Assembly: GCA_017165825.1 (NCBI GenBank)
Contig: CM029369.1
Location: 4,793,485-4,857,484 of the forward strand
Origin: Hepsetus odoe
Lineage: Eukaryota > Chordata > Actinopteri > Characiformes > Hepsetidae
DNA: 64,000 bases
Reading direction: 5' to 3'
The notes beneath the pieces were generated by a model. The model ran no database searches, had not been told where the DNA came from, and saw only the letters and a list, made by a program, of their open reading frames with translations. Every line of letters begins with the position of its first letter. Positions within the stretch are counted from its first letter, which is position 1. Positions 39,301-42,300 of the stretch are shown here, piece by piece. A program made the position numbers and the translations under genes.

Positions 39301-42300
39301 GAAAAACTGAACACACTGGATCAAATGGTTTTCATAATCGAAGCTTGTATCTCAAGAATCGACCCGGGGAATCCGGCAGTTTTCACAGTTTACATTGTCT
39401 GTGTAGAGCAGGCAGCTGTTTATTCTTCTAGAGATGTGTCCTTTTAGATTTATTATTTAAACCACAAAGTGGTGTAGGTGCAGCGATGGCCTAGTGGTTT
39501 GAGAAAAGGCAACCGGATTGGAAAATTGTGGGTTCGAATCCCTTACCAGTAGGTTACCCTTGAGCAAGGTACTGTCCCTCTCCCTCTCACCTTCAATAGC
39601 TGCCCCCTTCTGCATGGGTGTATATGGGTTAAATGCAGAGGCTCTGGGGCAGCGGTGGCCTAGTGGTTAGGGAGTTGGCCCCTGGATCAGAAGATTGTGG
39701 GTCTAAATCCCTTACAAGCAGGTTGCCCTGAGGTAGCCTTGGGCAAGGTATTGTCCCCGTCACTGCTCCCCGAGCACTTTCAAGCCGCCATGGGTATGGG
39801 TAAAAAGCAGAGGTTGAATTTCACTGCGATTCATTGTGTGCTGTGCTGTGTTTCACAATGACAAGAATGGTCACTTTCATTTTCAATTCAAATGGCATTT
39901 AATATCTGCTCTGCACTGAAGCTTTGGATTCCACCTGTGAAGGCTGCATTTGTTGTTGAAAGAAAATCTATGATGTAGACGAGAGCCTATGAGGGAACAG
40001 CTTGCCGTTGAGGAATATCCTGTAAAAGGAAACCACTGTACAAAACAACAGACATCGAACTAGTCGTTCAAGGACAACAACAACAGCTGTTTACAAGAAA
40101 GGTAAAGAAAAACCTCAAAAGGACATTCAGTGACATCATAAACAACTTCCCATGGGCAGAGGTGGAGGCATCACCATCCACTGTTTGAAGAAGAGTGCAA
40201 ATATAAAGGCCATGACCCAAAACACCCATTACCAGTAATAATTAGGAAAATGAATACAGAAATGTGCCGCAAAGTTTATGGTAAAACATTTCATGGACTG
40301 ATGAGACAAAGTTTAATCTCTGGAAAGTCCAACGCATGAAGAAAACAAAGGATACAAAACATACATCTGTTGTGAAGCATGTTGGAGGCAGTGTCACAGC
40401 TTGGGCTTGCACAGCTGTTCCTCAAACAGACTGAATTATCTTTATTAATGAAGTGAAAGTGACTACTTGTCATTGTGAAACACAGCAACACCCAGTGAAC
40501 CACAACAAAATGCAGCCTCTGCATTTCACCCATACACACCATTCAGCAGCTACTGAAGGAGTCCAGGGAGTGATGGGGACAGTACCCAGCTCCCATTGGT
40601 TGCAGCATTAAATTATGAGAAAAGACAGAAACAATTTACATTTAAGTGCATCCAAGCAAGAAGATAATCCAGAACACACTGCGAGTTTAACAGAGTACAT
40701 TTGTAAATTTTGAAAGTTTGAGGGGAAAAATAGGAAAGTTTTGGACTGGCCAAGCCAGTCACCAGTTCCTAGCCCAGTTGACCATGTATTGCATCTCCCG
40801 AAGAGGAAACTGAAGAGAGAACCAAGTATGAAACATGAGGTTTGGTGAGGTCAGTGGATCATAGGATTGATGCTGTAGATGCTGCTGAAAACGATGATAT
40901 TTCACAAAAATAATCCATTTTATTTACTTTCTGCACCAATACTATTAGTCTTAGGCAGTGGTGGCCTAGTGGTTAAGGAGTTGGCCACAGAATCTGCTTT
41001 CATAGCTGCCCCCTGCTGAACGGTGTGTGTTTGTCCGAGGTCCAATTTCGTTGTGCTGTGCTGTGTACTCGCAATGACTAGTCACTTTCACTTTCTTTTG
41101 AACATTTTAAGAGTGTTTTTCTCTGTAATGAAACATTTCTTGTACGTTTTGTTTTTATGATAATGGTAACATCAAATGTCAACACAGAATAATCAATAAC
41201 ATTTCATTTGCAAGTGCTGCACAACATCTGCTCATTTCATGAACAAAACATGACAAAGCATTGAACAGGCAAACACCTAACAGATATTTGAGACAGATTT
41301 TTTTTATTAAAAGACGTACAACTCCAAAAGTATTTTATAGGGAATGTAAATAGCATACTTGACTTATTTGACGTACTTGATAGACACAAACTTCCAAGAA
41401 GCAGTTTTTAGCAGCCAACAAGGTCTGCATATATAGAGCATCCTGTTGAAAAAGCAACCAAAGAGGCACGAAGATTGTGTAAAGCTGCGTCAAGATTAAG
41501 AGGGGGAGTCTGCAATAGAAATTAGCTTTGGATCTGCTTATTATATGCTAAAAGAAAATTCATAGTAGATTAGGTTTACTGTCCTCATGGATGCAGTTTA
41601 GAGCAATGAGTTTGGGAAGCAGTATAACTGCAGTAGAGCCCTGAGTGATCCTTAAAGCCCCCAACATGACCAGGTAGCTGCAAGTTGTGGGTGTAGTTCT
41701 TTTTTATGCATTGTACCTCATTGCAGTATTTTTTTTTATTATATTATTTAATATATTCCATTTTTCTCCAACTGGCTGTTTGGAATTCATACCTGCTCTA
41801 AGCCCAGCGATGTAGAATATTATGTCGGGGTCATTGTCAGGTTGTTACGGCGGCATTATTTTCTAATGGAATCTGGTGTACAAATGAGAGCGTGAAATTC
41901 CCGTCGGAAAGGAACTGGAGCCTTCATCCCGCGCTGCCTGTCTAATGGCCTAGCCGGAGGAACGAGGAACCGTCATGCCTCTAAAGGCTGATTAAAGGCC
42001 CGTGGTTTACTCTCTGATGCGGACATGCCAAGAAATAGAAATTTGTCTTGGGGTTCCTCTCCCTCAATCCAGCAAGGCTGATTCACTCTCCCTCTCCTTC
42101 TCTTTCGATCTCTTTTAGCATTCATTCAGGCCAGACTTCCTGTCCACTGCACACCAGCTTAAGGAGGAGGGATTTAAAGTGAGTGAAGCATCTTTTCTCC
42201 TAAACCCACTGCTGGATCATTGTGGTTTCCGGGCCTGAGGTGTGGGAGGATTACTAGACTCTGTATCTCTGAGGCGTTTTAATTATATGCTGCACACTGT

